A DNA stretch of 64,000 nucleotides from Dromiciops gliroides (GCF_019393635.1 NC_057862.1:677628314-677692313); one strand, 5' to 3'; shown: positions 46,550-58,039, counted from the first letter of the stretch. A program made the numbers and translations. The notes: a model not told the origin generated them from the sequence alone.

Positions 46550-47390
46550 CTACACAGCTCACAGATCTTAGAACACTGGAAGGGACCCGAGTGACCATGT
46601 GACTGAGGAGGTAACTGAGGCAGGAAAGAGGGGAGGGACTTGTGGAAAACACTGCGGGTGTGCTGGTAGCAGAGGCGGGCCACAGGGCATGGGAGGCGTA
46701 GGGAGACTGGATGTGAAATTGGGGAGATGCTTCCTGATGCTCCTGGGAAATCAGGCTCTCTCACAGCAGAAGGGGCAGCCATGAGGCTGGGCATCCCCCA
46801 CCCTGGGGTTCTCCAAGGGAAGGCGGGGGCACCCTTTGCTGGGCGTGTTACAGTGGGGCTCACATGGGGATTGGACCCAATGGCCGCCTAGGGGCCTGCT
46901 GCCAATGCTCAGGTTGGGCATCCCCTGCCTTCCCCAAGATAGCTCCGGCCTTCTTGGAGAATTCCGAGCTTCCGGGAAGGGACCTCAGGGATCACCAGTT
47001 CCAACTCCCTCCTTTTACAGATGAGGTTTGGGGATGTCATCATGAGCCCCCCGGCCCAGAGCTCCTCTCCCTGAACACTCTCAACCATCTTCTCTCTGTG
47101 AAGCGTCTGTGTGCATGTGTGTGCACGTGTGGGGATGTGCACGCATGTCTGTGCACCTGCCGCAGTGTGGAGAAAAGCCACCAGGAGAGACTCCAGGAAG
47201 GGCTCAGGGGGCACGGCTGGCCCCGAGTCCCTCCCTCTCTGGCCACTGGGCCCTCTCCTCCCAAGGTGCCTCGGGTCCCCTCCCAGCCTAGCCCCTTGGA
47301 GCCCAGGACAGGCGAGTGAGAAGAACAAGACAACGCTCTGCTGCTCTGTTAAACTGGTACATTGGAGGTCAGCTTCAGGAGGCGTTACAA
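46550..47390. other. Intergenic with two short MIR scraps
   Basis: ACACTGGAAGGGACCCGAG (46574) and CTTTTACAGATGAGG (47012) are MIR-like scraps. The rest is unassigned. Confidence 0.35.
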
Positions 47391-47394
47391 GAGA

Positions 47395-47610
47395 AATAAA
47401 GGAACAAGAAAGAAACATGCGCATTCCTGCTCTGTTCATCTGTGGGTCGTGCCGCCATCTTGGTCAGGATCTCTACTGTCAAGTTGTGAACAACAGAAAT
47501 GTCCCTTTCAATTTCAAAACACAATTTCCTAAAATTCCCCAGAAATGTGTGCAAAAAGAGGGAAAAGAAGCCATTTTCACCACATCTGTTTACAAAATGG
47601 CCCAAAATAG
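47395..47610. promoter_or_regulatory. Candidate element with YY1 site
   Basis: Unique-looking AT-balanced stretch with GCCGCCATCTTGG (47451-47463), a YY1 consensus, followed by TTTCAATTTCAAAACAC and CCATTTTCACCACATC. No gene is recognised. Confidence 0.25.
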
Positions 47611-49560
47611 AAGAGACAGGAGGGAGGAAGAGGAGGAAGGAAGGGAAGGAGGGAGGGAGAAAATGAACAAAGGAGCAATCAGGAAGGATATGAGATCCGA
47701 GAGCGGGGCTGGGGCAGGGGAGGGGCTTTCGGGGCAGGCTCCCCGTCCCCCAAAGCAGTCAGCTCCTGGCAGTGGTCATTGGGAAGTCCCCAGTGTGTGC
47801 CTTGGATGGTTCCTATACCAAGAAAGTCCATGAGATCTCCCCTCGAGACCCCTCCTGAAGTCAAATGTGTCCTCTGGCTCAGCCTCCGGAGCTTCCCTTT
47901 CTAAGGACCCCCACTTCTTTCATTACCAGCAGGAGGAGGGAAGACTGGGGAGGGAGGGAGAGGAAAGGATGAAAGAGGAATGAGAGAAGACAGGAGATGA
48001 AAAGAGGAAAAAGAAGGGAGAAAAGCCAGTGGTTCTCAAGATGGTTTTAGGAAGGAGGGAGTGCTGGACACCCAGAGCTCACTGCTGGAGGCACACTGTC
48101 CATGGCTCTAACCCTCTGGGGTTAGAGGCCTGGCCTGGAGGCCTAGAGCCCCACCTTTCCCCTAGAAGACCTCCGAGGCCTCCTGGGAGGTGCTTGGTGG
48201 AGGAAGCTCCCCTTGGCAGTCCTGCAATCCTTGGGACCCAGTCTAGCAATGGTCAAGAACAGTGTGTGTGTGGGAGGGGGGGAGGCTGAGGACAGCTCCA
48301 AGGTCCACCCGACTTATTTGCAGTCATTGATTTCCAAAATCCAAATTCTGACCAGGGCTTCAGGAATACTCCAACACTACCGAGAGAATCTCCTGCCACC
48401 CAAACCAGGTGGGCTGCCCCACAGTTCAGGGGGAACACGAGGCTCAATCAGAGGGATCCTCTAGAAAGAGCCCTCCTTGCAAACTGAGCATTTTAAGCTG
48501 CGCCAGTGGGGGGTCTCTCTGCTAGGCCTGGCCTCTGCTTCCTCTGCTCTTTGATGCCCCATCATCTTGGGTCTCTGGCACACGCCCCTAAGCTCTGATC
48601 AAAGGGCTTCTGCCAAGCCTGAGGCCAGGTGCTCCAGGGAGGCCAGTTGGGGAGATTGTCTCAGGAGGGGTGGGCTAGGAAGGAGCTTGGAAGCTTCTCT
48701 GGGACACTGGGCATTGCTCGGCTTGCCAGTGCGGGGGGTACTGATTCCAGTCTTCCAGGCATGGGAGGCTACGTGGTTCAAAGGAACAAGTCTCAGCATG
48801 GGCATAGGTAATGCCAGTCTTTTCCATGGGGTAGGGAGGGTGGGAGTGTCAAACACATATCTATTGGAAAAATAAGCTTGAAAATTCATCTTTCTAGAGC
48901 AAGACTTTTCTTTTCTAAAGAGAAATGGCCACTCTCTATAGACACAGGTGGGTTAACAGAAGCAGAAGGGGTTTGTTCTGTGTTGGCAGAGGGTGGATGG
49001 GGCGGCCTGAGGGAACAGTCTATGTACAGGTGGGCTTCCTTTACGGGCCGTCATCTGGGTTCTCTCTTCTGTCCTGAGGAACCCGGGAGCAGATCTAGGT
49101 TGGGGGCGCCCTCTTCCGCCCACCAGACTCCCAAGTGGGGCAGCCAATTCCTCTGTTCCAGGAGAGTTGGGTCCAGCGACGGGCCTGAGGCTAAGCAGAG
49201 GCCTCCATGCCTGAGGTTAGGCAGGGCTGGCCCAGTTCTTCAAACAGGGTTGATGCAAGAGCAGTAAGCATGACTTCCTCTTGAAGGAGACATCAGTGCT
49301 AGAAGGCCCCTGGGTCAGAGTGCTCTGGGGACCCTGGACTGTGGGTCACCCCACTGCTGGGCAGCCGGTCCTGTGGTTGGCTGAGGGTGATCAGGAAAGC
49401 CTTTCCAGAGAGGCCCTAGGCAAAGGGTTTCAGCCAATCTCACGGAGTGATCAAGGTCCCCTCCCATCCTGACCCATGGGCTTAAGTCCTCAGAAGGGAG
49501 CCCTGCTCAGCCCTTAGGTTTCTTGGGCCCCTCCTCAGAGGGCCCTGGGTGGTTTTCTCT
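47610..49560. other. Intergenic, no gene seen
   Basis: A purine-rich tract (47610-47700 and 47930-48030) and otherwise unique-looking GC-rich sequence. No exon recognised. Confidence 0.35.
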
Positions 49561-49589
49561 TCTCTCTTACAGGTCGGGGGAGATTTGAG

Positions 49590-49670
49590 AACAGATGAGA
49601 CAGAGAGAGAGAAGGGAAGAGGAAGAGGAAGAGGGAGAGGGATGGAGGGGGAGAGGGGGAGAGAGGGAGA

Positions 49671-49709
<39 letters not shown>

Positions 49710-49840
49710 GGAGAGGGAGAGAGAGAGAAGGGAAGAGGGAGGGGGAGAGAGACAGAGAGACAGAGAGAAGGGAAGAGGGAGAGAGGGAGAGAGAGAGAAG
49801 GGAAGAGGGAGGGGGAGAGAGACAGAGAGAGGGAGGGAGG
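49590..49840. repeat. Purine-rich (GA/GGGA)n microsatellite
   Basis: 250 bp of AGAGAGGGAGA-type sequence with a 60-70 bp higher-order repeat (GAAGGGAAGAGGGAGGGGGAG occurs at about 49727 and 49797). It borders the likely EXOC6B poly(A) site. Confidence 0.95.
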
Positions 49841-49861
49841 AAGCTCCACCCTCCCCAGCAG

Positions 49862-50030
49862 CAAGTTAGCAGCTGACAAAAGCGATTAAAAATTCTGTTT
49901 AATGAGTCTGTCCTCCCACTAATAAAAACTGGAAATGCCAGGGAGGCTTCTCCATCCCTGCTTGCTGATGCTCAATTAGCTTCTCTGTCAGCAGCCGCAG
50001 CAGCGTGTTCCTGAAGGCCCTGTCTGTGGC
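49862..50030. promoter_or_regulatory. Highly structured AT-rich block at the EXOC6B 3' end
   Basis: Contains GCGATTAAAAATTC, GTTTAATGAG, CACTAATAAAAAC and GCTCAATTAGC with little low-complexity sequence. It resembles a conserved noncoding element or a conserved 3'UTR end. On the minus strand a frame (LLRLLTEKLIEHQQAG) stays open through part of it, but no splice-bounded exon is evident. Confidence 0.4.
49898..49903 (-). terminator. Candidate EXOC6B poly(A) signal ATTAAA
   Basis: Minus-strand ATTAAA, followed about 20 bases later by a T-rich, TG-containing stretch. It is the only AATAAA or ATTAAA I saw on the minus strand between 49.9 and 52.25 kb. The surrounding 120 bp look well preserved. 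Confidence 0.4.
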
Positions 50031-51043
50031 AGGCCCCCTTCTGCAGCCCCAACTCCCCTGGGGGGGGTCCCCACCCCCTCCTCCCACATGGCCCCGGCCC
50101 CCTGGGCTGCTGTCTGCCAGGGCCCCAGAGCCTGGGGAGGAGGGATGGGAGCCCAGGGTGGCTGGCCCCTGCGGGAAGGGCCGGGGTGGGGACACTAATG
50201 AGCGCCAAGTGAGGGAGCCTCTTCTTCCCGGTGGCCAGGACGCTGACTCACCAGTCACCCACTGTGCCAGAGCCTGGCAGGCCAGAGCCGAGCGGGCCAG
50301 CCTAGCTCATGGGGATTTCTGCTCCACGCTTCCTGGAAGCACTCACTCTCAGTGACAAGCCCTGGAGGTCCAGCCATGGCCCTCTTCTTCCATCTCCTCT
50401 CTGCTGATGACATTCAGGGCTTTCAGAGGGGGCCCAGCGTGTCCAGGAAGGAGCCAGCTAGTGGCCAAAGCCCTCCAAGGGTCTGAGGCTCAGGGGAAGG
50501 CCCCCGACGTGGGGGCCAGGCAGAGGCTGGCTTCCGGTGGAACATCTCGAAGTGGGAAACCTTAGCCTCATTAGGGAGAGCTTCAGGTACTTACTGAATG
50601 AGGGCCAAGGCCACTGGTGATAGAGTGACCCAGTCTGGCCAGGGTCACCCCAGCCCAAGAGATGCCTTTTCAACTGAGGAAGAGGGAACAAGGACAACGG
50701 ACTCTTTTCAACCTGCTGCAAACAACCCCTGTCTGGGCTCTCCCTCCAGTTGTTACTTTTTAAAGGAAGGAGAGAAAGCTTTTTTGGGGGGGTGGGGGGG
50801 ACAGGGGCAGGGGTGGGGAAGAGTTCCCTTTGTTGTCTGTGCAAGAAGATCAAATAACACACTCAAAGAAAGAAAATGTCTACGTAGCGCCAGTCTCTAA
50901 GAAGAAAGATGGGGCTGCCCCCTCTCCCCACGGCCTAACCACCCACCAAAATACTCTGTCCCTGGGGCCCTGGCAGGTCTGGTTGGGCCCTGTAGCCCAT
51001 ATATACAAAAACATGCTGCTGACTTGTTACCCCAAACCAGGAG

Positions 51044-51130
51044 GGCAGAGAGAGAGAGATAGAGACACAGAGAGAGAGGGAGGGAGGGAGGGAGGGAGGC
51101 AGAGAGAGACAGAGACAGAGAGAAAGGGGG
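51044..51130. repeat. (GA/GGGA)n microsatellite
   Basis: AGAGAGAGAGATAGAGACAC, then GGGAGGGAGGGAGGG and more GA units, inside the likely 3'UTR. Confidence 0.93.
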
Positions 51131-52139
51131 GAGGGCCGGAGGGGCCAGGGCAAGCCTCAAATTCCATTGGGACATTAGGACTGGGTTGATCACCCAGCAA
51201 AACGTGAGGGCCTGCACCTAGGATGTGAGACCGTGCCTTCGGGGCACCCAGTAGGAGTGAGAAGACTAGCGAGGAATGGGGTTTGTGGCCACCTTGCCCA
51301 TGTTCCAGCTCGGAGAAGGAGACGCTGCATCCAGCGGAGGTGGTTTGGAGAAGACATCGGTGCAGAAACGAGCGCCCCCTTCTCTAGTGGGTGCGTGGCT
51401 GTGCGGGCACAGGAGCCACTCACTCCTCAGGGCAAGCTCCCACAAGTTGCCAGGGCTTTAGGTGGGTGGTCTTGCCATGCCCTCTACTTTCTATTCTTAG
51501 CTAGCAGGTATCTGGGACCTGCCCAGGTGAACTCTGGTCCACTGAGGACACAGACCCTTGGCATTTGAAACAGGAACCCTATTTCCTGGATTTGGCTTGG
51601 GTTCTTCTATCCTGGACAGATACCAAGGCCTTAACCCTTGGCTGGGAGAGTCTGGGTGTGGGGAGAGGGAGCCAGGGCAGGGCCACGGGAAGTAGAGAAG
51701 GAAAGCCTGAGGTCGGCCTGCAGAGGCCTAGGGGCTCAAGGTGATCGTCTAGGCCCCAGCTGTCTCTGACTCACTCTCATTCCTTCCTTGCCCGTCTGGA
51801 GATGGAGACCCCTTCTGCCCACTGAGGATCCTGCGGCCCCAGGCCCGTGCCCCAGGCTGCCCTTTCCCTTGGATTAGAAACAAAAGCCCAGATCTAGGGG
51901 GCAAGGCCTGCCTAACGCCGGGGGCATCTCTCCTCCAGGTCCCAGACTCTTGGGGTGGGGGCACACAGGGGTCAGTTGGGCATGCAGTGACATCTCAGGC
52001 CTCCAATGGTGACTTAGTCTTCCCTCCCTCTCTCCCCCCATCCCTCTCTGTTCCTGGAGGAGGTTGCGTGGATACTATACAGAAGGTGATAAAAAAATAC
52101 ATATATTCTCTCTGAAGAAGAATCCAAGAGTGCAGAGCC

Positions 52140-52200
52140 CTGGGCGGGCATCCTTGGCTGGGCAGGCATCCCTGGCTGGGCGGGCATCCCTGGCGGTGCG
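52140..52200. repeat. Short tandem repeat, three units of 17-18 bp
   Basis: GGGCGGGCATCCTTGGCT, GGGCAGGCATCCCTGGCT and GGGCGGGCATCCCTGGCG, in the first 120 bp of the EXOC6B 3'UTR. Confidence 0.9.
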
Positions 52201-52255
52201 GGGCTGGCCACAGAGGCTGGATCGGCCCAGGCCTGGCCCCACCCGGGCCCCGCCC

Positions 52256-52382
52256 TCACGAGTGGTGGCTGTTGATAAGTCCTCGCAGCTGCTTGGCTAC
52301 AGTGTCAATCAGTTTCTGCTTGTCTCGCTCGTTCTTCCGAAACTGTGCAAACACGTTGTTCTTGCGGCTGGTGTCCTTCATC
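52256..52382 (-). CDS. EXOC6B: EXOC6B last coding exon (C-terminus)
   Basis: Terminal coding exon after a CTACCCAG acceptor. It encodes MKDTSRKNNVFAQFRKNERD and then KQKLIDTVAKQLRGLINSHHS, followed by TGA (52256-52258). This is the conserved Sec15 C-terminus. The HHS ending and the AKQLRGL wording fit EXOC6B rather than its paralogue EXOC6, which ends differently as I recall. The first base completes the split Lys codon from the previous exon, so the frame is intact across the 3.4-kb intron. Downstream lies the 3'UTR. Confidence 0.96.
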
Positions 52383-55300
52383 CTGGGTAGAAGGGAGGAC
52401 AGAGGGCAGGGGTCAGCGGGTGCGGCGATGGGGGGACATCTCACTTGCTCTGACTGGAATTTTCAAGCTAGCAGAGGTTGTGAGACTTGCCAACAAGAAG
52501 GGCCTGTGAGGGCCCCCAGCCCCCTGGCCATGTCGGCTTGAGAACAGCCAAGGAGCCCCCTTGTAGGCGCACCAGGGGAGGGCGTACCCCACCCCCATTA
52601 ATTCCCTTTTCCTCCCTGGCGTCTTTGTTTGGGGGGTTGCGCTTCCAACACTTGGGTTATTCTGGGGCTCAAAGCTTCTGGGAACCTGTTCAGGGGCGTC
52701 TAGAACATGGAGACAGGAGATAGGTCAGGGAAACCCCAGTGACCTTGAACTCTAGATTAAACCAGGGTCTTAGTAGCAGGGACGAGAAGCCCCCAAACGG
52801 TCCCCACACTATCGGTCAGAGCTAGTAAGCGGTAACTAGAGGGATGAGGAGGCAGGGAGAGAAAGCAGAAGGCAGGCTTGCAGGAAGGGGATATGAAGAG
52901 AAGCCCAGTCCCCTCCCCCTGGCTGCCCCGCCTGTCTGTCTAAATGGCGTCTAGCCCCGCACTGGGTTCGACAGTGGAAGCGGCAGTCATGGGGAGTGAG
53001 GGGCTGGGTTGGGCTGGGGGTCCTAGGATGCAGTGGGCAGCTTCCCGCTGTTCTCCTCAGCCGTGCTGGGGACTCCACTGTGAGAAGCCCCCAGATCAGT
53101 TGGAGAGTGTCTAAGGGAGCCAAGCAGGGGAAGGGCTCTGTGGGGATTGGTTAAACCGCCCCAAGAAGAGAAGCCGCGGGAGACACCAGGCAGGCGTCTC
53201 TAAGAGGCATTGTGGAGGATGGACCACACTTGTTTTTGCTGGTCCTAGGGAGCAGAATTGGGGACTGTTGCAGTGGCAGCGACAGAGCCAGCTGGCTGGG
53301 GAGGGAGGGAGAGAGAGAGAGGCAGTGCCCCTTCACTGGAGCTGCCAGCCTGGGCTGGTGCTGTGGTAGGGATGCTTCTAGAGGGAGGGGTTAGATGACA
53401 TGCCCCGGAGAACCCTTCTAGGCCTTGGGAGCCTGGAACACTTACCCACCTGTTAGGCCTTTGCCTGACCTGGCCAAGGAGGTTGGGTCTGAGCAGAGCC
53501 GAGGCAGGGCAGGCTGGTGCCTGCTCCCAACTGAACTGAGTGACAACGTTTGCACCCCAATTCTCATTTCTGGCCCTTTTCTCTGAGTTGCCTATGGGCC
53601 CAAGGGCTGCTAGGAAGGGCCATGGGTCAGATGAATGCACATGCACGAGAACAATGTGCGTGTGTGTGCTTTTGGGGAGCGCGGGGGTTCACCTGCCCCA
53701 TGGCTGGGTGGTGCCCTTGGCTGGGCTGGGTGCCCCCGGGGGAAGGCAGATGGAAAGAAAACAAACACGTGGATGAATGTGCTGAGGATCCTGTCATGGC
53801 CTCTGGGGGTTGGGGGACCCTTGGGTTGTTGGGCCCGGGCTGCTGCCCCAGAGAAGGCCTTTCATCTTCCAGGTGCTTTCATCAAGACAGCATGGGCAGA
53901 GGCAAACAACTGGACCTCCCCGGCAGAGGCAGAGCCCTGAAGCTTGGGGAAGGGATCCCAAGGGAGCTGCCTGCGTCTCAGGGGCTCGTCCAGCCCCGAG
54001 GTGGGGTCGCTCAGTGCTCCGGCTTGGCCTGGTCATAATATCTGGCTTCCTCTGGAGGACGGTCCAGTTGGACACGGAGCCTCTGGGCCAACAGCCTCAG
54101 CAGCTCCTAGGGGTGGGGTCTGACTAGGCTCGCTGGAGAGTGGGCACATGCACGTGTGTGCAGGGGTCTTCTGCTGTGGCCACGCTTAAGGAGGCCCACG
54201 AGGACTGCCATCTTCACAGTCATTGGTATTATTTCAGGTGACCCCAAGTCACTGGACAGGGCAGCAGCCCCCACACTGCTTTCTTCTGACCAGCAGAGGT
54301 GGGGAGGGGGAGGTTTCCCTGAGGTCTCGGGTCCTCAGAGCTGCATCTGGAGCCTGCCCCCTGCCCCCACTGAAGGAAGTTTTCCGGCAGGGGTTCCCCA
54401 TGGCCCCTGAAGTCCCCAGGAGGAGGGAAGAAGGTGGCAAGAAGGAAAAGAGGTGTGAGAAGCAGCTGGTCAATCGCCGCCTGCCTAGCTTAGTGAATTA
54501 GTAGGTCAGCTCGCACTGAGACGCTTCTCAGCTTCTCTGGTGGGCTTTAGTGAGGTCATTAAGGAAAAGGAAGAAAGCAAGAAGACTCGGTGCAGGGAGC
54601 GGGCCGAGGCCCAGTTGACTCTACTTACTCTCTGGATATCCTGGGTGAGGGAAGTCATTGGGAGGAAGAGAACCACAAAGACACCGTTACAATGGCCAGG
54701 AGGCTGGGCAGCTTGACCCTCTGGTTGGCCTGACCAAAAAGCCCGAAGCGGCCAGTGCCAGGCTCAGCTAGAACCCCTCCCAAGCAGCTGAGCTCTCCGT
54801 ATGAGGGAGATGCCCTGACGGGACTGTGGCTTTAAGCAGACCCTCAAACACCCAGTCCATTTCCAGGACAGGAGACCCCCATCCGATGCCAAAGGCAGCC
54901 TCTGCCTGAGGGGCTCCGTGGTGCTGCTCCTGCTGCCTTGCTCACCCCTCACTGACTGGCCGTGATGAGCCCCCCTGGGCAGCCAGCCTGGCCTGACCCT
55001 GGGGACTCCTAGCAGCCCAAAGGCCAGAACCTTTCTAGGGAAAGGAAGTCAGGAGCAGGCCCAGTTGGCCAGTGCAGAACGACCGGTAGGATGGCCCCAG
55101 AGCAATCTCAGGCAGTAGCAAGAGGGCATAGGGGGCCTTCTGTCCATCTCTCCTACTTCTCATGACTGTGACCCTGAGGACTCATGCCCAGGCAGCCCTT
55201 CCAGAGCAGGGGGCTGAGGCGGAGGTCACGGCAGGACAGAGCCCTCCGGGGCTGGCTCAGCTGGATTTCAGAGTCAGTGCTGATAGCTGCAGGACATATG

Positions 55301-55747
55301 AACAGAAGTTCTGGGGTCTTCTGTGGTTTTGAAGAGTTTTAAGGGTTCTGAGACCAGAACGCTCGAGAGCCTCTGCCTTAGAGCAAGGCCACAGCCTCTG
55401 GGAGGGGCCGCCCCTCAGCAGGCCAGCTTACCTCTGCTCACCAAGTTCTCTTAAAGACCTTGCCCTCTGACTGCTGATAGACCCATGAGCCTGCCTAGGC
55501 AAGGGTGGCAGCAGCCCCTGGGCTGGGGACAGCAATTCTGGGGGAGGCAGGCCTGAGTGGCCAATCCAGGGCCCGGCCACTTCTCCACCCCCCACCTTTT
55601 CTCTGCCCTTCCAAAGGCCTGTTTTTCAAAGTATGGAAACCTAGCTGTCCACCCTTTCCCTCTGCTTCTGGGGGGCTGGCAGGGGGGCTGGCTGCCTGCT
55701 CTATCTTCTTCTTCCATGGCCCAGGCCCCCTCCCCAGGTATACTCAC
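52383..55747 (-). other. EXOC6B: EXOC6B last intron
   Basis: 3.4-kb intron with consensus splice ends. It is largely free of recognisable repeats and contains the candidate microexon at 54629-54640. Nothing else is recognised in it. Confidence 0.8.
54629..54640 (-). CDS. Possible 12-nt microexon in the last EXOC6B intron
   Basis: On the minus strand a pyrimidine-rich tract ending CTCACCCAG is followed by GATATCCAGAGA and then a strong donor GTAAGTAG. Inserted between the flanking exons (phase 2), the 12 nt keep the frame and add four residues (Ile-Ser-Arg-Glu) between LLEK and MKDT. Microexons of this size occur in neuronal vesicle-traffic genes. A chance match of splice signals cannot be excluded without transcript data. 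Confidence 0.33.
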
Positions 55748-55860
55748 TTTTCGAGCAGGGCCAGGGCTGTCACTGGATTGACACGAAGGTATTTGCAGGT
55801 AGGTTGGCCGTAGTCAGCGAGATATGTTGACCAGTCCCATTGGGTGAAGAGATCCAAGAG
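55748..55860 (-). CDS. EXOC6B: EXOC6B penultimate coding exon
   Basis: 113-nt exon encoding LLDLFTQWDWSTYLADYG, then QPTCKYLRVNPVTALALLEK (the last codon split). This matches the C-terminal region of the exocyst subunit Sec15B/EXOC6B, which tethers secretory vesicles to the plasma membrane through the exocyst complex and binds Rab GTPases through its C-terminal part. The acceptor is TTTTACAG (55861-55868) and the donor GTGAGTA (55741-55747). The exon starts in phase 0 and leaves two bases (AA) that join the G of the last exon to make Lys. The preceding exon was not found up to 64000; the intervening sequence is mostly repeats. Confidence 0.95.
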
Positions 55861-56337
55861 CTGTAAAACACCCAAGGCCCAGGGATTAATCATGAGCGCC
55901 ACCCTCAAGACAGCGATGCCCTCTGCCCCCCTGCTAGCTGCCCGGACGAGCAGACATGGAAAATCCTAGGAGTACCGGCCCACGCGGAGCGCGTCCCAGG
56001 CGCCAGAGGACAGCTCCGAGCAGTTGGCAGGACAGCCCAGGGCTGCCATTTGGAGCAGACCCAGCCCGTATCCCCAGGGCAGAGCACACAGTAGGTGCTT
56101 CAGAAGGGTGAGACATCTCGCCTGGAGAGAGGCGAAGGGCCAGAGAGCTGCAGGAACAGACCCTGGGACTGGAGTGCACAGGCTTTATGCGTGCCGTGGG
56201 TCTGGAGGCACAGATGCCGCTTTCTCCCGGGGGCTTTGGGAAGTTTCCTCATTCATAAGATAAGATCCTTTCCATCTCTGGATCTAGGACCCTCAGAACA
56301 AGCAGCTGGTCCTCTGGAGTGTGCTCATTAAGGCAGG

Positions 56338-56400
56338 GGTAGGGAGGAAGGAAGGAAGGAGGGAAGGAGGGAGGAAGAGAGAGAGGGAGGAAGGAGGAAA
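56338..56400. repeat. (GGAA)n-type purine repeat
   Basis: GGAAGGAAGGAAGGAGGGAA and following GA units. Confidence 0.9.
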
Positions 56401-56640
56401 ATTTATGAAGCGCTCATTTTGTGTCAAGCCCTGTACAGACACTATTTCATTGGAGTCTCACAATGGCCATAAGGTGGGTACTATTATTATCCCTGTTTTA
56501 CAGAGGAAACTGAGGCACCCAGAGGTTAAGTGACTTCCCTAGAGTCACACAACTAAGGAGTTTTTGAGGCTGGATTTGAATTCAGGTCTTTCTGACTCCA
56601 GGCCTTATGTTCTATCCAAGTCACCTAATTACCTCTAACA
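56400..56640 (-). repeat. MIR-type SINE, near full length
   Basis: AAGCGCTCATTTTGTGTCAA, GGGTACTATTATTATCCC, CAGAGGAAACTGAGGCACCC and GGATTTGAATTCAGGTC. Confidence 0.8.
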
Positions 56641-56984
56641 CCAAATACAGTCTTAACTTGAAAACATTTACCTAATTTTTTTTTTTTACTGATGCCTTTT
56701 TTTACTGATACATAATTATTTCAATTCTCCCCCTGCTGAGATTGAATCATCTCTTGTCATGAAGCAAAATAATTAAGCAAAAATCCCCTAAATGTGAGAT
56801 AACAGAAATTCACAATTTCTTCTATCTTTCCTGTTCTTTTGAAATACTGAAATATGTTTGTTGATGATTGTTAAGTTCACAATAAAAAAATAATTTAAAT
56901 TAAAAAACCCAATAGTAACCCTGAAAATGTATGCCCAATGCTAGTATTTCCCTGCCAATATAAGAACATTTCAAGAAATGCTAC

Positions 56985-57620
56985 CTTACGAGGAATTGTG
57001 CATTATTGACAGCCATATGAAAGAATGCCCCCAATGACTAATATTAGGAGAAATGCAAATCAAAAGGACTCTAGGGGAGGTAGGTGGCATAGTGGATAAA
57101 GCACCAGCCCTGGATTCAGGAGGACCTGAGTTCAAATCTGGCCTCAGACACTTGACACTAGCTGTGTGACCTTGGGCAAATCACTTAACCCCCATTGCCC
57201 TGCCCCCCAAAACAAAAAACAAAACAAAACAAAACAAACAAACAAAAAAAGGACTCTAGTCTCTACTACAGATCCAGAAAACTGGCAATGACAATAAGTA
57301 GGGAACGGCCCATGCTGGAGGAATTACGGAGAGACAAGCACACTATGAGTTGGCCCAGCTCTGGAAATCATTTGAAATGATTCTAAGAAAATGGCTAAAA
57401 TGTCCTTACCCCTCTGCTAGGCATATAATCCAAGGATGTGAGTGATAAAAAGAGAGGCCTCATATACATCAAAGTATTTACAGCACCACATTTTGTGTAG
57501 CAAACACAAGTGCTTTGTTTGGTCCACTCACTCGGGAATGGTCAACTTACTCATGAATGTAATGGAGTATTGCCATGCTAATCAGAAATGAGGAATATAA
57601 TGAATTTATTTGAGTCACAT
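56985..57620 (+). mobile_element. Old L1 ORF2/3' fragment, interrupted by a SINE
   Basis: Readable scraps are RRNANQKD, then after the SINE a GGCAATGACAATAAGTAGG stretch and CATGAATGTAATGGAGTATT near the 3' end, which parallel the L1 at 60660-61030. Heavily decayed. Confidence 0.6.
57075..57247 (+). mobile_element. WSINE/MAR-type SINE with target duplication
   Basis: GGTAGGTGGCATAGTGGATA to CCCATTGCCCTGCC plus an AAAAC-rich tail. AAAGGACTCTAG occurs directly before (57063-57074) and after (57248-57259). Confidence 0.88.
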
Positions 57621-58025
57621 TAACCATTTTTTCATTCAATTTTATTTTATTTTAAATTTTGGATTCTCTCCCACCTATTAAGACGGCAAGAAAAGGAAAC
57701 CCTGTCACAAATATGGAGAGTCGTGCCTGAACAAAGAAAGAAAAAAGGAAACATGTTTTACTCTGTGCTCTGACACGCCGTCTGGAGCCAGGCAGCCCCT
57801 CTGGGCCTGGGCAGTGTGCGGGTCAGAGCCCCAGAGTCTTTCACAGTTGATTCTCTTTACAATATTGTTGTCACTGTGACTGTTCCCCTGGCCACTTTGC
57901 ATCAGTTCATACAGGTTTTGCTAGTTTTTCTGAAACCATCCCCTTCATTGTTTCTCAATATACTCCATCGCATTCATATACTTAACTTGTTCAGATATTC
58001 CCCGAGGGATGGGGCATCCCCCTGT
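57620..58025 (-). mobile_element. L1-related fragment in reverse
   Basis: ATACTTAACTTGTTCAGATA, TTCCCCGAGGGATGGGGCAT and the upstream GTTTCTCAATATACTCC match the reverse of the L1 3' coding region in degraded form. Confidence 0.5.
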
Positions 58026-58039
58026 GAGAAAATAATGAT

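Larger units (their letters stand above)
49878..52255 (-). other. EXOC6B: Likely EXOC6B 3'UTR
   Basis: Sequence downstream of the EXOC6B stop. Reading the minus strand from the stop codon, the first canonical poly(A) signal I can find is ATTAAA at 49898-49903, giving a 3'UTR of about 2.4 kb. The stretch includes a short 17-18 bp repeat (52140-52200) and a purine tract (51044-51130). The end point is a prediction. Confidence 0.45.
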
